Assembly (NCBI RefSeq): GCF_000730645.1
Contig: NZ_BBIU01000004.1
Coordinates: 164,310 to 228,309, forward strand
Source of the DNA: Pseudomonas parafulva NBRC 16636 = DSM 17004
GTDB lineage: Bacteria > Pseudomonadota > Gammaproteobacteria > Pseudomonadales > Pseudomonadaceae
Direction of reading: 5' to 3'
DNA length: 64,000 bases
In this document: in pieces, positions 46,946 to 55,712 of the stretch
How positions within the stretch are numbered: position 1 is the first letter of the stretch
Layout: the number at the start of each line of letters is the position of its first letter
Position numbers and translations under genes: made by a program
Notes under the pieces: generated by a model
Database searches by the model: none
What the model saw: the letters and a program-made list of their open reading frames with translations, nothing else
What the model was told of the DNA's origin: nothing

Positions 46946-48619
46946 TCAGTTGCAGGCTCGCAGCACTTCCTGCTCCACGGTCTGGCCGCTTGCCAGCTTT
47001 GCCTGGGCAGCGCGGCGCAAGTCGATCAGGCCATCGGCCAGTGCCTGGCGGCGCAGGTCTACCAGGTCCGTTCCGGGGCCGATCATTGCCTTGAGGCGCT
47101 CACTGGGTACCAGCAGCTCGAACAGCCCCGTGCGGCCCCAGAAGCCTGTGCCGCGGCAGGTGCGGCAGGCTGCGGATGCGTTGGGTTGGCAGCGCCGGCA
47201 AACCGTGCGCACCAACCGCTGCGCCATCACCCCCACCAAGGTCGCTTTTATCAGGTAGTCGGCCACGCCCAGCTCCTGCAAACGGATGATCGTTGCACAG
47301 GCATCGTTGGTATGCAGGGTAGACAGCACAAGGTGCCCGGTGAGTGCCGCCTGCACGGCGACCAGGGCGGTTTCGCGGTCGCGTATCTCGCCGATCATGA
47401 TGATGTCCGGGTCTTGGCGCAGCATCGCCCTTACGCCCTCGGAGAACCCCAGGCCCAGGCTGTGCTGGACCTGAAACTGGTTGAAGGCGGGTTCGATCCG
47501 CTCCACAGGGTCTTCGATGGTGCACAGGTTGACCTGGGGCGTAGCCAGGTAGTTGAGGCTGGCGTAAAGCGTGCTGGTCTTGCCCGAGCCGGTAGGGCCA
47601 GTGACCAGGATGATGCCCTGGCGCTGGCCAAGCAGGGTTTGCCACTGTGCCAGTTGCTGCGCGTGCAGGCCCAGTTGTTCGAAGCTCTCATGCAGCCGCT
47701 GCGGGTCGAACAGGCGCAATACCAGCTTTTCGCCGAACGAGGTAGGGAGCGTGGATAGCCGCAACTCCACTGCCTCGCCGCTGGGCAGACGGCTATGCAA
47801 CCTGCCGTCCTGAGGGCGACGTTTCTGCGCCACGTCCATGCCAGCCAGGTGCTTGAGCCGGCTGACCAGCGCCAGTGACACCCCGGCCGGGAAGCTGTAG
47901 ACGGCGTGCAGCAGGCCGTCGATACGGTAGCGCAAGTGGCCCTGATCGCGGCGCGGCTCCAGGTGGATGTCGCTGGCGCGTTGTTCCAGGGCATACAGCA
48001 GCAGCCAGTCGACGATGTGCACGATGTGGGCATCATCTGCGTTTGCGTCGGTGTGGCGCCTGCCCGCTTCCAGCCATTGTTCCAGCTCGCCCAGGCTGGT
48101 CGACTGTTGGGTCTGGGCGCCTTTCACCGACTGCGCCAGGCGCTGGAACGATTGCCCGCACTCGCGTATGTGCAGGGGGCTGGCCACCGCCCGCAGCACC
48201 TTGCGGCCGAGGCTGCGCGCAAGGTCTGCCTGCCAGTCGTCCTGATAGGGCTGGGCGCTGGCCACGGTGACGCTGAGGGCGTCGGCGGCGACGATCAGGA
48301 TGCCGTGTCGCCGGGCGAAGGCGGGCGATACAAGGCCCGACACCTGGGGCAGGTTCAGTTGCAGAGGGTCGATGCGCAGGTAGGGCTGGCCGACCTTGCC
48401 CGCCAGCCACTGGCACAAATGGTCCAGGTCCAGTGGCTGGCCGGGGGATTTGCGGTTGTCCAGGGCGCAGGCGGCGATCTGCTCAAGCGGGTGGTCGACG
48501 GGGTGTTCGGCCGCGTGTTGCAGCACCCGCAGGCTGTCGTTGGCATCCACCAGCCTGTCGGCGAGCAGGGCTTCGAGTACGCGGTGCAGGTCGAGTGTGA
48601 GGGTGTCGGGGTTGTGCAT
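46946..48619 (-). CDS. GspE/PilB-like secretion ATPase (orphan)
   Basis: A 557-residue type II/IV secretion ATPase. The N-terminal part (~1-150) resembles the GspE N1 domain; Walker A GPTGSGKTST (341-350), Asp box (TIEDPVERIEP), Walker B DIIMIGEIRD and His box follow; the C-terminal metal-binding cysteines are CRRC and CRTC. No pilus, secretin or pseudopilin gene is adjacent, so the system it drives is not shown; a type IV pilus or competence apparatus elsewhere is likely. Confidence 0.88.
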   Translation of the reverse strand: MHNPDTLTLDLHRVLEALLADRLVDANDSLRVLQHAAEHPVDHPLEQIAACALDNRKSPGQPLDLDHLCQWLAGKVGQPYLRIDPLQLNLPQVSGLVSPAFARRHGILIVAADALSVTVASAQPYQDDWQADLARSLGRKVLRAVASPLHIRECGQSFQRLAQSVKGAQTQQSTSLGELEQWLEAGRRHTDANADDAHIVHIVDWLLLYALEQRASDIHLEPRRDQGHLRYRIDGLLHAVYSFPAGVSLALVSRLKHLAGMDVAQKRRPQDGRLHSRLPSGEAVELRLSTLPTSFGEKLVLRLFDPQRLHESFEQLGLHAQQLAQWQTLLGQRQGIILVTGPTGSGKTSTLYASLNYLATPQVNLCTIEDPVERIEPAFNQFQVQHSLGLGFSEGVRAMLRQDPDIIMIGEIRDRETALVAVQAALTGHLVLSTLHTNDACATIIRLQELGVADYLIKATLVGVMAQRLVRTVCRRCQPNASAACRTCRGTGFWGRTGLFELLVPSERLKAMIGPGTDLVDLRRQALADGLIDLRRAAQAKLASGQTVEQEVLRACN

Positions 48620-48720
48620 GAGGGCGTCCGTGCCTGATGGGTACGCCCATCAAGGCTAGCCGGGCGACCGCAGGCGGCAGTTGCAAAGGGTTTCGACGTT
48701 TTTCAGGATCTGCGCTGGCG

Positions 48721-49026
48721 CTAGATCACTGCCAGTTCCACACGGTGTTGGTTGGTCAGGTTCACATCGGCCACGCACACCAGGTTACGAAGTTTTTGCG
48801 CAATCACCTCGGCGCGGTGCCAGCTTAGCCCGGCAATGCCGATTTCAATGGCCAGCCAATCCTCGTGCTGGCTCACGTGGACGCTGTGCGGCGTCAGAAA
48901 CTGCAACGCGAAGAGGTTGAGCACGCGGCACAGGCTGTCCGGCTCGGCTTCGGCCTGCATCTGGTAGCTCACGGTGCTGTGGGCGTTGCTGGCGGCCCAG
49001 GCGTCGGTACGGGGCATCGGGTTCAT
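48721..49026 (-). CDS. Small protein with an ACT-like fold, conserved hypothetical
   Basis: A 101-residue protein; the segment LCRVLNLFALQFLTPHSVHV, then VIAQKLRNLVCVADVNL resembles a lone ACT (small-molecule-binding) domain. The ATG at 49026 has GGAG 6 nt upstream; the frame extends further but without support. It is divergent from the Lrp-type regulator, which also carries an ACT-like RAM domain, so it may be a target of that regulator. Function unknown. Confidence 0.6.
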   Translation of the reverse strand: MNPMPRTDAWAASNAHSTVSYQMQAEAEPDSLCRVLNLFALQFLTPHSVHVSQHEDWLAIEIGIAGLSWHRAEVIAQKLRNLVCVADVNLTNQHRVELAVI

Positions 49027-49096
49027 GGGCATCTCCAGGTTCATGCAGAAATTCTTGCATGCCTGAAACGGCATTGTTTCGCTATGATCGAGCTCG

Positions 49097-49125
49097 TTCG
49101 CCGGTAAGGCGAATAAAGTTATTCG
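49097..49125. promoter_or_regulatory. Overlapping palindromes in the lrp-like promoter
   Basis: TTCGCC-N5-GGCGAA (49097-49113) is followed by CGAATA-N4-TATTCG (49110-49125), sharing bases. They lie 27-55 bp before the regulator gene and 71-99 bp from the divergent gene, in the position of an autoregulatory Lrp site. Confidence 0.5.
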
Positions 49126-49151
49126 AAAAAACAGATATTGGAGACTGATCA

Positions 49152-49622
49152 ATGCGCAGCGAACTGGATGCTTATGACCTTCGCATTCTGGAACTGCTGC
49201 AGGAAGACGCGTCGCTGTCCAGCGCACAGATCGCCGAGCGTGTGGGCCTGTCGCAATCGCCGTGCTGGCGGCGTATTCAGCGGTTGCGCGAGGAAGGCGT
49301 CATCCGGGCGCAGGTCACTTTGCTGGACCGTAAAAAAATTGGCCTGAACACGCAGATATTTGCCGAGGTGAAACTCAACGCACACGGGCGCTCCAACTTC
49401 ACCGAGTTCACCGACGCAATCCGTGGGTTTCCGGAGGTGCTGGAATGCTATGTGCTGATGGGGTCTGTGGACTTTCTGCTGCGCATCGTCACGCCCGACA
49501 TCGAAGCCTACGAGCGGTTCTTCTTCGAAAAACTGTCGAACGTGCCTGGCATACAGGAGGTGAACTCGATCGTGGCCCTCTCGGAAATCAAGTCCACCAC
49601 CAGCCTGCCGCTGGCCCGTTGA
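49152..49622 (+). CDS. Lrp/AsnC-family transcriptional regulator
   Basis: A 156-residue Lrp-type regulator: HTH (~5-60; LRILELLQEDASLSSAQIAE and VGLSQSPCWRRIQRL) and RAM/ACT ligand domain (~70-150; VLECYVLMGSVDFLLRIV). Such proteins form octamers and respond to amino acids. Leu-, Lys- or Arg-type ligands cannot be told from the sequence. Confidence 0.9.
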   Translation: MRSELDAYDLRILELLQEDASLSSAQIAERVGLSQSPCWRRIQRLREEGVIRAQVTLLDRKKIGLNTQIFAEVKLNAHGRSNFTEFTDAIRGFPEVLECYVLMGSVDFLLRIVTPDIEAYERFFFEKLSNVPGIQEVNSIVALSEIKSTTSLPLAR

Positions 49623-49646
49623 GGGCGCAGCGGGGCGTGAGCGGGG

Positions 49647-51014
49647 TCAGGCCTTGAGCAGGTGCTTCCAGCCCCGGCTCTGATCCACGGCACGCGCCTG
49701 TTCGATGCGGGCTTCCAGCGACTCATCGCTGATGGGTTGCTCCGCCAGCTCATGGAGCTTTTTCAGGTCGCCGTACAGGCGGTCCATCTGCGGCGCATCC
49801 AGTACCTGCCGGGCATGGTGCAGCCAGGCCAGCAACTGTTCGATGCGCGGCAGCTGTTCTGCCAGGTCTTCGGGGCGCTGGGTGTACAGCGGCAACTTGA
49901 GCGCGCGGCCCTCTTCACCCACCAGGTGTGCCAGCCAGCTGGTCAGTTGTGCCTTGCCCTGACGCTCGCCACGGCCCTTGCGCTCCACCGTCCAGGTGCG
50001 GGCCAACAGCCAGCGCGAGGTTTCCAGCGAGAACTGGCCCCAGCGGGTGTCTTCCAGCTCTTCGGCAAACTGCTCGGGGGCTGCACGGCGGACGTCTTCG
50101 TCGTCGTTGCCAGCCTGTACCAGCGGGCGCCAGTCTTCCAGCAGCGCATCAAGGCGCCCGCGCAGGTCGCGGGTAGCAGCACGCGGGGCGGCCTGGCCCA
50201 GGCTGGCGGTAAGGGCGCGCAGTTCGCCCAGGCATTCCACCCAGTCCTGCAGCAGCCGCCAATGGCCATTATGGCGGTACTGCTCGGCCAGTCGCTGGCT
50301 GCTGCCCAGCAGTTGCCAGGCCAGGGCGGCGTAGGCATCGTCCACTGCCATCTCGGCGTCCAGCTCGGTGGCTGGCAGCCCCAGGTCGTAGCTGTCAGGC
50401 TCCAGCAGGCGGTAGCCACGCTCGGCCTTGCTGATGTCGCATGGCATCAGTGGCAGGCTGGCGGCAAGCTCCGCAGCGAGCTCCAGCAAGGCCTGCGGGT
50501 CACCCTCGCGCAGTTCCAGCTCCAACTCGCAGATGGCTTCCTTGCGCTTGCCGGCGACCACAAAGCCTTGATCCAGGGCTGCTTCGATCACAACCTTGCT
50601 CTTGCCGCGGCCCCAGGCGATTTCGGCGTATTCACGGGTGAAGTCGGTGGTGAACAGCGGCTTGATGGTTTTTTTGTCCAGGCTCGCCAGTTGTGCCGGC
50701 CAGCAGCTGTCGTCGAGCTTCTTGAGGTCCAGCTTGGCCTTGTCCAGCGGCCATTCGTACTCGTTGCGCTCGGACAGCCCGGCCACGCTCTGGCCGCGGC
50801 ATTTCAAGGTCTGGATGACGGCATCGCCGTCGCGGCGCAGGCGCAGGGCGACGCGGGCGGCAGAAAGCTCGCGCTCCGGGGTGTCGAAGTACTGGTTGAG
50901 CAGTTCGCGGGTCTGCCAGCCAGACTTGTTGCGCTTTTTCAGCAGCGGGTGCTCGCGCAGCGCGGCAAGGGTCTCGCGGCTGGTGCGCAGCTTGAGTTCG
51001 GTTTCTTTGTGCAT
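49647..51014 (-). CDS. CYTH-CHAD triphosphatase-like protein
   Basis: A 455-residue protein: N-terminal CYTH domain (~1-205) with the signature ExExK at residues 4-8 (ETELK) and the strands FDTPERELSAARVALRLRR in the tunnel (FDTPERELS); C-terminal CHAD domain (~220-445), helical and histidine-poor at places. The family hydrolyses inorganic triphosphate; CHAD domains bind polyphosphate. With ppk1 and ppx in the same window, a polyphosphate link is plausible. The ATG at 51014 is the conserved start. Confidence 0.88.
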   Translation of the reverse strand: MHKETELKLRTSRETLAALREHPLLKKRNKSGWQTRELLNQYFDTPERELSAARVALRLRRDGDAVIQTLKCRGQSVAGLSERNEYEWPLDKAKLDLKKLDDSCWPAQLASLDKKTIKPLFTTDFTREYAEIAWGRGKSKVVIEAALDQGFVVAGKRKEAICELELELREGDPQALLELAAELAASLPLMPCDISKAERGYRLLEPDSYDLGLPATELDAEMAVDDAYAALAWQLLGSSQRLAEQYRHNGHWRLLQDWVECLGELRALTASLGQAAPRAATRDLRGRLDALLEDWRPLVQAGNDDEDVRRAAPEQFAEELEDTRWGQFSLETSRWLLARTWTVERKGRGERQGKAQLTSWLAHLVGEEGRALKLPLYTQRPEDLAEQLPRIEQLLAWLHHARQVLDAPQMDRLYGDLKKLHELAEQPISDESLEARIEQARAVDQSRGWKHLLKA

Positions 51015-51130
51015 CACAGGCTCGAAGGAGGGGGCGTGGTTGACGCAGAGTCTACAGCAGTCGACCGCCAACGGTTTATTCCAGACAGCGGATAGTCCTA
51101 TGATGGGCAACGCTTCCGAGGAGTACGCGC

Positions 51131-52273
51131 ATGCCGTTGCCGCCGCTGAAAGACCAATTTGCCGCCTTGATCGCTGCGCCTTCGGTCAGTTGCACCCAGC
51201 CTGCGCTGGACCAGTCCAACCGCCAGGTGATCGACCTGCTGGCGGGTTGGCTCGGTGACCTGGGGTTCGCCTGCGACATTCAGCAGGTCACCCCCGGCAA
51301 ATTCAACCTGCTGGCCAGCCGTGGTACCGGCCCGGGCGGGCTGGTACTGGCCGGGCACAGCGACACCGTGCCCTATGACGAGCAACTGTGGGCCAGTGAC
51401 CCGCTCAAACTCACCGAGGTGGACTGCCGCTGGGTGGGGCTGGGCAGCTGCGACATGAAAGGTTTTTTTGCGCTGGTCATCGAGGCGGTCATCCCGCTGC
51501 TTGAGCATGGCTTCAAGCAGCCCCTGCTGATCCTGGCCACCTGTGACGAAGAGAGCTCGATGTCGGGTGCCCGTGCCTTGGCGCAGGCCGGCCAGCCGCT
51601 TGGCCGCGCAGCCGTCATCGGCGAGCCGACCGGCCTCAAGCCCATCCGCATGCACAAGGGCATCCTGATGGACCGCATCGACATCCTCGGTCGCAGCGGC
51701 CACTCCTCCGACCCGAGCCTGGGCCACAGCGCCATGGAGGCCATGCACGAGGCCATGGGCGAACTGATGGGCCTGCGCCGGCAATGGCAGGCTACCTACC
51801 GTAACCCGCAGTTCACGGTACCTGCGCCGACCATGAACTTCGGCTGTATTCACGGAGGCGACAACCCCAACCGTATCTGTGGGCAATGCGCCCTGGAGTT
51901 CGACCTGCGGCCGTTGCCGGGCATGGACGTGGAGCAGTTACGTGCCGCCATCCGTGAAAAGTTGCAGCCGGTCGCCGAGCGTCACGAAGTGCGCATCGAC
52001 TATGCGCCGCTGTTCCCCGAGGTGCCGCCGTTCGAGCAGGCGGCCGACGCCGAGCTAGTCCAGGTGGCCGAGCGCCTCACCGGCCACCGCGCCGAAGCGG
52101 TGGCATTCGGCACTGAAGCGCCTTATCTTCAGCAGCTGGGCTGCCAGACCATCGTGCTGGGCCCGGGTGATATCGCCTGCGCCCACCAGCCGGGCGAGTA
52201 CCTTGAAATGTCACGTATCGAGCCTACGGTGCGTCTATTGCGTGACCTGATCCGGCACTATTGCCTGCAGTAA
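51131..52273 (+). CDS. argE: Acetylornithine deacetylase
   Basis: A 380-residue M20 metallohydrolase that releases ornithine from N-acetylornithine. Metal-site motifs: LAGHSDTVPYD (His/Asp), LGSCDMKGFFA (bridging Asp) and TCDEESSMSGA (catalytic Glu pair). Pseudomonads mainly use the ArgJ acetyl-recycling route, so this ArgE-type enzyme may have an auxiliary role; it is directly before argA. Confidence 0.88.
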   Translation: MPLPPLKDQFAALIAAPSVSCTQPALDQSNRQVIDLLAGWLGDLGFACDIQQVTPGKFNLLASRGTGPGGLVLAGHSDTVPYDEQLWASDPLKLTEVDCRWVGLGSCDMKGFFALVIEAVIPLLEHGFKQPLLILATCDEESSMSGARALAQAGQPLGRAAVIGEPTGLKPIRMHKGILMDRIDILGRSGHSSDPSLGHSAMEAMHEAMGELMGLRRQWQATYRNPQFTVPAPTMNFGCIHGGDNPNRICGQCALEFDLRPLPGMDVEQLRAAIREKLQPVAERHEVRIDYAPLFPEVPPFEQAADAELVQVAERLTGHRAEAVAFGTEAPYLQQLGCQTIVLGPGDIACAHQPGEYLEMSRIEPTVRLLRDLIRHYCLQ

Positions 52274-52316
52274 ACGTCCATCGCATTCAATCGTTTCTGC
52301 CTAGAGGAGACCGCGC

Positions 52317-52343
52317 GTGACCGCAAGCCTGTTCCGACGATGA
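52317..52343 (+). CDS. Candidate arginine-rich leader peptide of argA
   Basis: An excellent Shine-Dalgarno, AGAGGAG (52303-52309), is 7 nt before GTG 52317, which opens an eight-codon frame, MTASLFRR, ending TGA at 52341-52343. The last two sense codons are CGA CGA, arginine codons little used in this GC-rich genome. The frame is in phase with argA but stops 54 nt before it. The form suits translational or Rho-dependent attenuation by arginyl-tRNA supply; no data here show that it is translated. Confidence 0.45.
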   Translation: MTASLFRR

Positions 52344-52397
52344 TGCCGAACGCCCCCTGTACCGCCGTTCTCCGTCCACTTACCCACAGGCCCTGTC

Positions 52398-53696
52398 ATG
52401 CCCGATTACGTCAACTGGCTGCGTCATGCCTCCCCGTACATCAACGCCCATCGCGACTGCACCTTCGTGGTCATGCTCCCCGGCGATGGGGTTGCACACC
52501 CTAATTTCGGCAATATCGTCCACGACCTGGTGCTGCTTCACAGCCTGGGCGTGCGCCTGGTCCTGGTGCATGGTTCGCGCCCGCAGATCGAAAACCGCCT
52601 GGCCGAGCGTGGCCTTGCCCCGCGCTACCATCGCGGCCTGCGCATCACCGATGCGCCCACGCTGGACTGCGTGATCGATGCGGTGGGAGCGCTGCGCCTG
52701 GCTATCGAGGCACGGTTGTCGATGGATATCGCCGCCTCGCCGATGCAGGGTTCACGTTTGCGGGTAGCCTCCGGCAACCTGGTCACCGCACGGCCCATCG
52801 GGGTGGTGGAGGGTGTGGACTTCCACCACACCGGCGAAGTGCGCCGGGTTGACCGCAAGGGCATCAGCCGGCTGCTCGATGAGCGCTCCATCGTATTGTT
52901 GTCACCGCTGGGCTATTCGCCTACCGGTGAAATCTTCAACCTGGCCTGCGAAGACGTTGCCACCCGTGCTGCCATCGAACTGGGCGCCGACAAGTTGCTG
53001 CTGTTCGGTGCCGAGTCGGGCTTGCTGGACGAGCAGGGCAACCTGATACGTGAACTGCGCCCGCAGCAGGTGGCGCCCCATCTGCAGCGGCTGGGCAGTG
53101 ACTACCAGGCCGAGTTGCTGGATGCTGCAGCCGAGGCGTGCAAGGGCGGCGTGGCGCGCAGCCATATCGTCAGTTACGCCGAAGACGGTGCGCTGCTCAA
53201 TGAGCTGTTCACGCGGGGAGGTGGCGGTACGCTGGTGTCGCAAGAGCAGTTCGAGATCGTGCGCGAGGCCACCATCGAAGACGTGGGCGGTTTGCTCGAC
53301 CTCATCAGCCCGCTGGAAGAGCAAGGCATCCTGGTGCGCCGCTCGCGTGAGGTGCTGGAGCGCGAGATCGAGCAGTTCAGCGTGGTGGAGCGTGAAGGCA
53401 TGATCATCGCCTGCGCGGCGTTGTACCCGATTGCCGAGTCCGATACTGGCGAGCTGGCGTGCCTGGCGGTAAACCCGGAGTACCGCCACGGCGGCCGCGG
53501 TGACGAGCTGCTGGAGCGCATCGAGAGCCGCGCTCGGCAGTTGGGGTTGAGTACTTTGTTCGTGCTTACTACGCGTACGGCGCACTGGTTCCGCGAGCGC
53601 GGTTTTGCACCCAGTGGTGTCGAGCGCCTGCCGGCGGCGAGGGCTTCGCTGTACAACTACCAGCGCAATTCGAAGATTTTCGAGAAGGCTCTGTAA
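52398..53696 (+). CDS. argA: N-acetylglutamate synthase
   Basis: A 432-residue ArgA: N-terminal amino-acid-kinase-like regulatory domain (~1-285; FVVMLPGDGVAHPNFGNIVH split as VVMLPGDGVAH, HDLVLLHSLGVRLVLVHG) and C-terminal GNAT acetyltransferase domain (~290-430; LACLAVNPEYRHGGRGDELL). It makes N-acetylglutamate, the first step of arginine synthesis, and is inhibited by arginine through the kinase-like domain. ATG 52398 gives the conserved MPDYVNWLRHA start with only a poor ribosome site. Confidence 0.96.
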   Translation: MPDYVNWLRHASPYINAHRDCTFVVMLPGDGVAHPNFGNIVHDLVLLHSLGVRLVLVHGSRPQIENRLAERGLAPRYHRGLRITDAPTLDCVIDAVGALRLAIEARLSMDIAASPMQGSRLRVASGNLVTARPIGVVEGVDFHHTGEVRRVDRKGISRLLDERSIVLLSPLGYSPTGEIFNLACEDVATRAAIELGADKLLLFGAESGLLDEQGNLIRELRPQQVAPHLQRLGSDYQAELLDAAAEACKGGVARSHIVSYAEDGALLNELFTRGGGGTLVSQEQFEIVREATIEDVGGLLDLISPLEEQGILVRRSREVLEREIEQFSVVEREGMIIACAALYPIAESDTGELACLAVNPEYRHGGRGDELLERIESRARQLGLSTLFVLTTRTAHWFRERGFAPSGVERLPAARASLYNYQRNSKIFEKAL

Positions 53697-53730
53697 ACCT
53701 GGGGTGGGCTCTTCGCGGGAGACCCCAAAA

Positions 53731-53758
53731 AAAACGCCGCCTGGAGGGGCGGCGTTTT
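53731..53758. terminator. Bidirectional terminator between argA and spuI
   Basis: AAAACGCCGCC (53731-53741) pairs with GGCGGCGTTTT (53748-53758) around 6 nt. A- and T-runs on each side let it end both convergent transcripts. Confidence 0.93.
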
Positions 53759-53761
53759 CAT

Positions 53762-55138
53762 TTACACGGTGTGCAGATACCAGTTGTACTCGAGGTCAGA
53801 GATCGAGTGCTCGAACTCCTCCAGCTCGCTCTCCTTGCACGCGACAAAAATGTCGATGTACTTCGGATCGATGTACTTGTTGAGGATCTCGCTGTCATCC
53901 AGCTCGCGCAATGCATCGCGCAGGTTGTTCGGCAGGCTCTGTTCCAGCTGCTCGTACGAGTTGCCTTCGATCGGCTCGCCAGGCTCGACCTTGTTGGTCA
54001 GGCCATGGTGAACGCCTGCCAGCACGGCAGCCATCATCAGGTACGGGTTGGCATCGGCACCGGCCACGCGGTGTTCGATACGCACCGCGTCCGGCGAGCC
54101 AGTAGGCACGCGCAGGGCGACGGTACGGTTGTCCAGGCCCCAGCTCGGCGCATTGGGCACGTAGAACTGCGCGCCAAAGCGGCGGTACGAGTTCACGTTC
54201 GGGCACAGGAACGCCATGGACGCGGGCAGGGTCTCGAGCACACCGCCGACAGCGTGACGTAGCGCGGCGTTCTGCTCGGGATCCTCGCTGGTGAAGATGT
54301 TGTTGCCATCTTTGTCCAGCACGGAAATATGTACATGCAAACCGTTGCCTGCCTGGCCCGGGTAGGGCTTGGCCATGAAGGTGGTGTCCATCTCATGGTC
54401 GTAGGCGATGTTCTTGATCAGCCGCTTGAGCAGTACCGCGTAGTCGCACGCCTTGAGCGGGTCGGGCACGTGGTGCAGGTTGACTTCGAACTGGGCGGGG
54501 GCGCTTTCCTTGACGATGGCGTCAGCCGGGATGCCTTGTTCCTTGGCGCCTTCGAGGATGTCCTGCAGGCAGTCGGCATACTCGTCGAGGTCGTCGATCA
54601 GGTAGACCTGGGTCGACTGCGGGCGTTTGCCTGAAATGGGCGAGCGTGGTGGCTGCGGGCGGCCGTTCACGTTCTCCTGGTCGATCAGGTAGAACTCCAG
54701 TTCGAATGCGGCGCAGATGGTCAGGCCCATATCGTCGAACTTGCTCACTACCTGGCGCAGTACTTCACGCGGGTCGGCGAAGAACGGCTCGCCTTCCAGC
54801 TCGTGCATGGTCATCAGCAGCTGGGCGGTCGGGCGTTTTTGCCACGGCTCGTTGGAGAGGGTGTCCGGAATCGGGTAGCAGATGCGGTCAGCATCGCCGA
54901 TGTCCAGGCCAAGCCCGGTGCTTTCGACGGTGGAACCGTTGATGTCCAGGGCGAAGAGGGAGGCCGGCAGGTTGATGCCTTTCTCGTAAACCTTGTGGAG
55001 GCTGGTGCGCTCTATGCGCTTGCCGCGCACCACACCATTCATATCTGCAATCAGAAGGTCAACGTAGAGAACCTCAGGATGTTCCTTAAGGAACGCGTTC
55101 GCTTCGTTAAGCTGAACGGCACGCGGGGGTACCGACAT
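53762..55138 (-). CDS. spuI: Glutamine-synthetase-like gamma-glutamylpolyamine synthetase
   Basis: A 458-residue GS-type ligase that would glutamylate putrescine or a related polyamine for the gamma-glutamyl route. GS beta-grasp start, ATP-site Glu/Asp motifs (AAFELEFYLID; QFEVNLHH), the GHVHIS-type loop LHVHISVLD, and the ammonia-site region RIEHRVAGADANPYL. Genes with spuB and the spu transporter mark it as SpuI rather than biosynthetic GlnA. It is divergent from spuB. Confidence 0.85.
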   Translation of the reverse strand: MSVPPRAVQLNEANAFLKEHPEVLYVDLLIADMNGVVRGKRIERTSLHKVYEKGINLPASLFALDINGSTVESTGLGLDIGDADRICYPIPDTLSNEPWQKRPTAQLLMTMHELEGEPFFADPREVLRQVVSKFDDMGLTICAAFELEFYLIDQENVNGRPQPPRSPISGKRPQSTQVYLIDDLDEYADCLQDILEGAKEQGIPADAIVKESAPAQFEVNLHHVPDPLKACDYAVLLKRLIKNIAYDHEMDTTFMAKPYPGQAGNGLHVHISVLDKDGNNIFTSEDPEQNAALRHAVGGVLETLPASMAFLCPNVNSYRRFGAQFYVPNAPSWGLDNRTVALRVPTGSPDAVRIEHRVAGADANPYLMMAAVLAGVHHGLTNKVEPGEPIEGNSYEQLEQSLPNNLRDALRELDDSEILNKYIDPKYIDIFVACKESELEEFEHSISDLEYNWYLHTV

Positions 55139-55712
55139 GATGCAACACCTTTGTTGTTAAAAATATCAATCAAGGGGGGCTTGCAGGACCAGTCAATCGA
55201 AAAGCCCAACTGATGTCAAGCCGACCCCATGATGCCCTGAAATGGATCATCTACGGCAGATTTGCTGCATATCGGGGCGTGCCATTATCCGCTATTTCCA
55301 TCGATAAGAGCTATCTGAAGCTTGCCGTCGTTTATTTTTTACGCGGTAGTTGTGTAAAAAAATGAACGAGGCTAAGCTCGATCACACCCCAGAACACAAT
55401 AAAACGAGGGTCACATGGTCCGCTTGTCACGGCCTGAAAGCGCTGCACATACAGTGCTTCAGGGTGTTCCAGTCATGCTTGCGCGGTGCGTCGACACAAG
55501 GCCCGCACTGGCCGCAATAATTGACGTCTGGCATCGCTCGGCCCGCCCTCGTCATTGGTTTTCGCCTTTTCTCCGTATTCCTGCCCCGATACCCCGTTAC
55601 GGATACGCTCCACGTGCAGTGTATCCACCCCCCGCGTGGGCGGGGGGTTTTGCTTTAGCTACCTACTGCAGCCAGAATCAAGTCGCGGACCACCTTACCT
55701 CCTGAGGTATTT
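55139..55712. other. Intergenic region between spuI and spuB
   Basis: 574 bp carrying the promoters of both divergent genes. A loose -35/-10 pair (TTGTGT near 55353, TAAGCT 17 nt later) faces spuB, and a terminator hairpin lies at 55628-55651. No sigma-54 consensus with correct spacing was found. One 96-codon frame (from 55415) is not convincing. Confidence 0.6.
55628..55651 (+). terminator. Terminator in the leader of spuB
   Basis: CCCCCCGC (55628-55635) and GCGGGGGG (55640-55647) make an 8-bp GC stem with a GTGG loop, followed by TTTT. It is 61 nt before spuB in the same direction, so unless the promoter lies downstream, it would attenuate transcription. Confidence 0.8.

Noticed and set aside
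55262..55284. TGGCACG on the reverse strand upstream of spuI as a sigma-54 -24 box
   Set aside because: The nearest GC lies 13 nt after GG rather than the strict 10, so it is not a usable sigma-54 promoter.
55415..55705. 96-codon frame in the spuB leader with a fair GAGG site
   Set aside because: The product is Pro/Arg/Trp-rich without domain and runs through the terminator hairpin; more likely leader RNA than protein.
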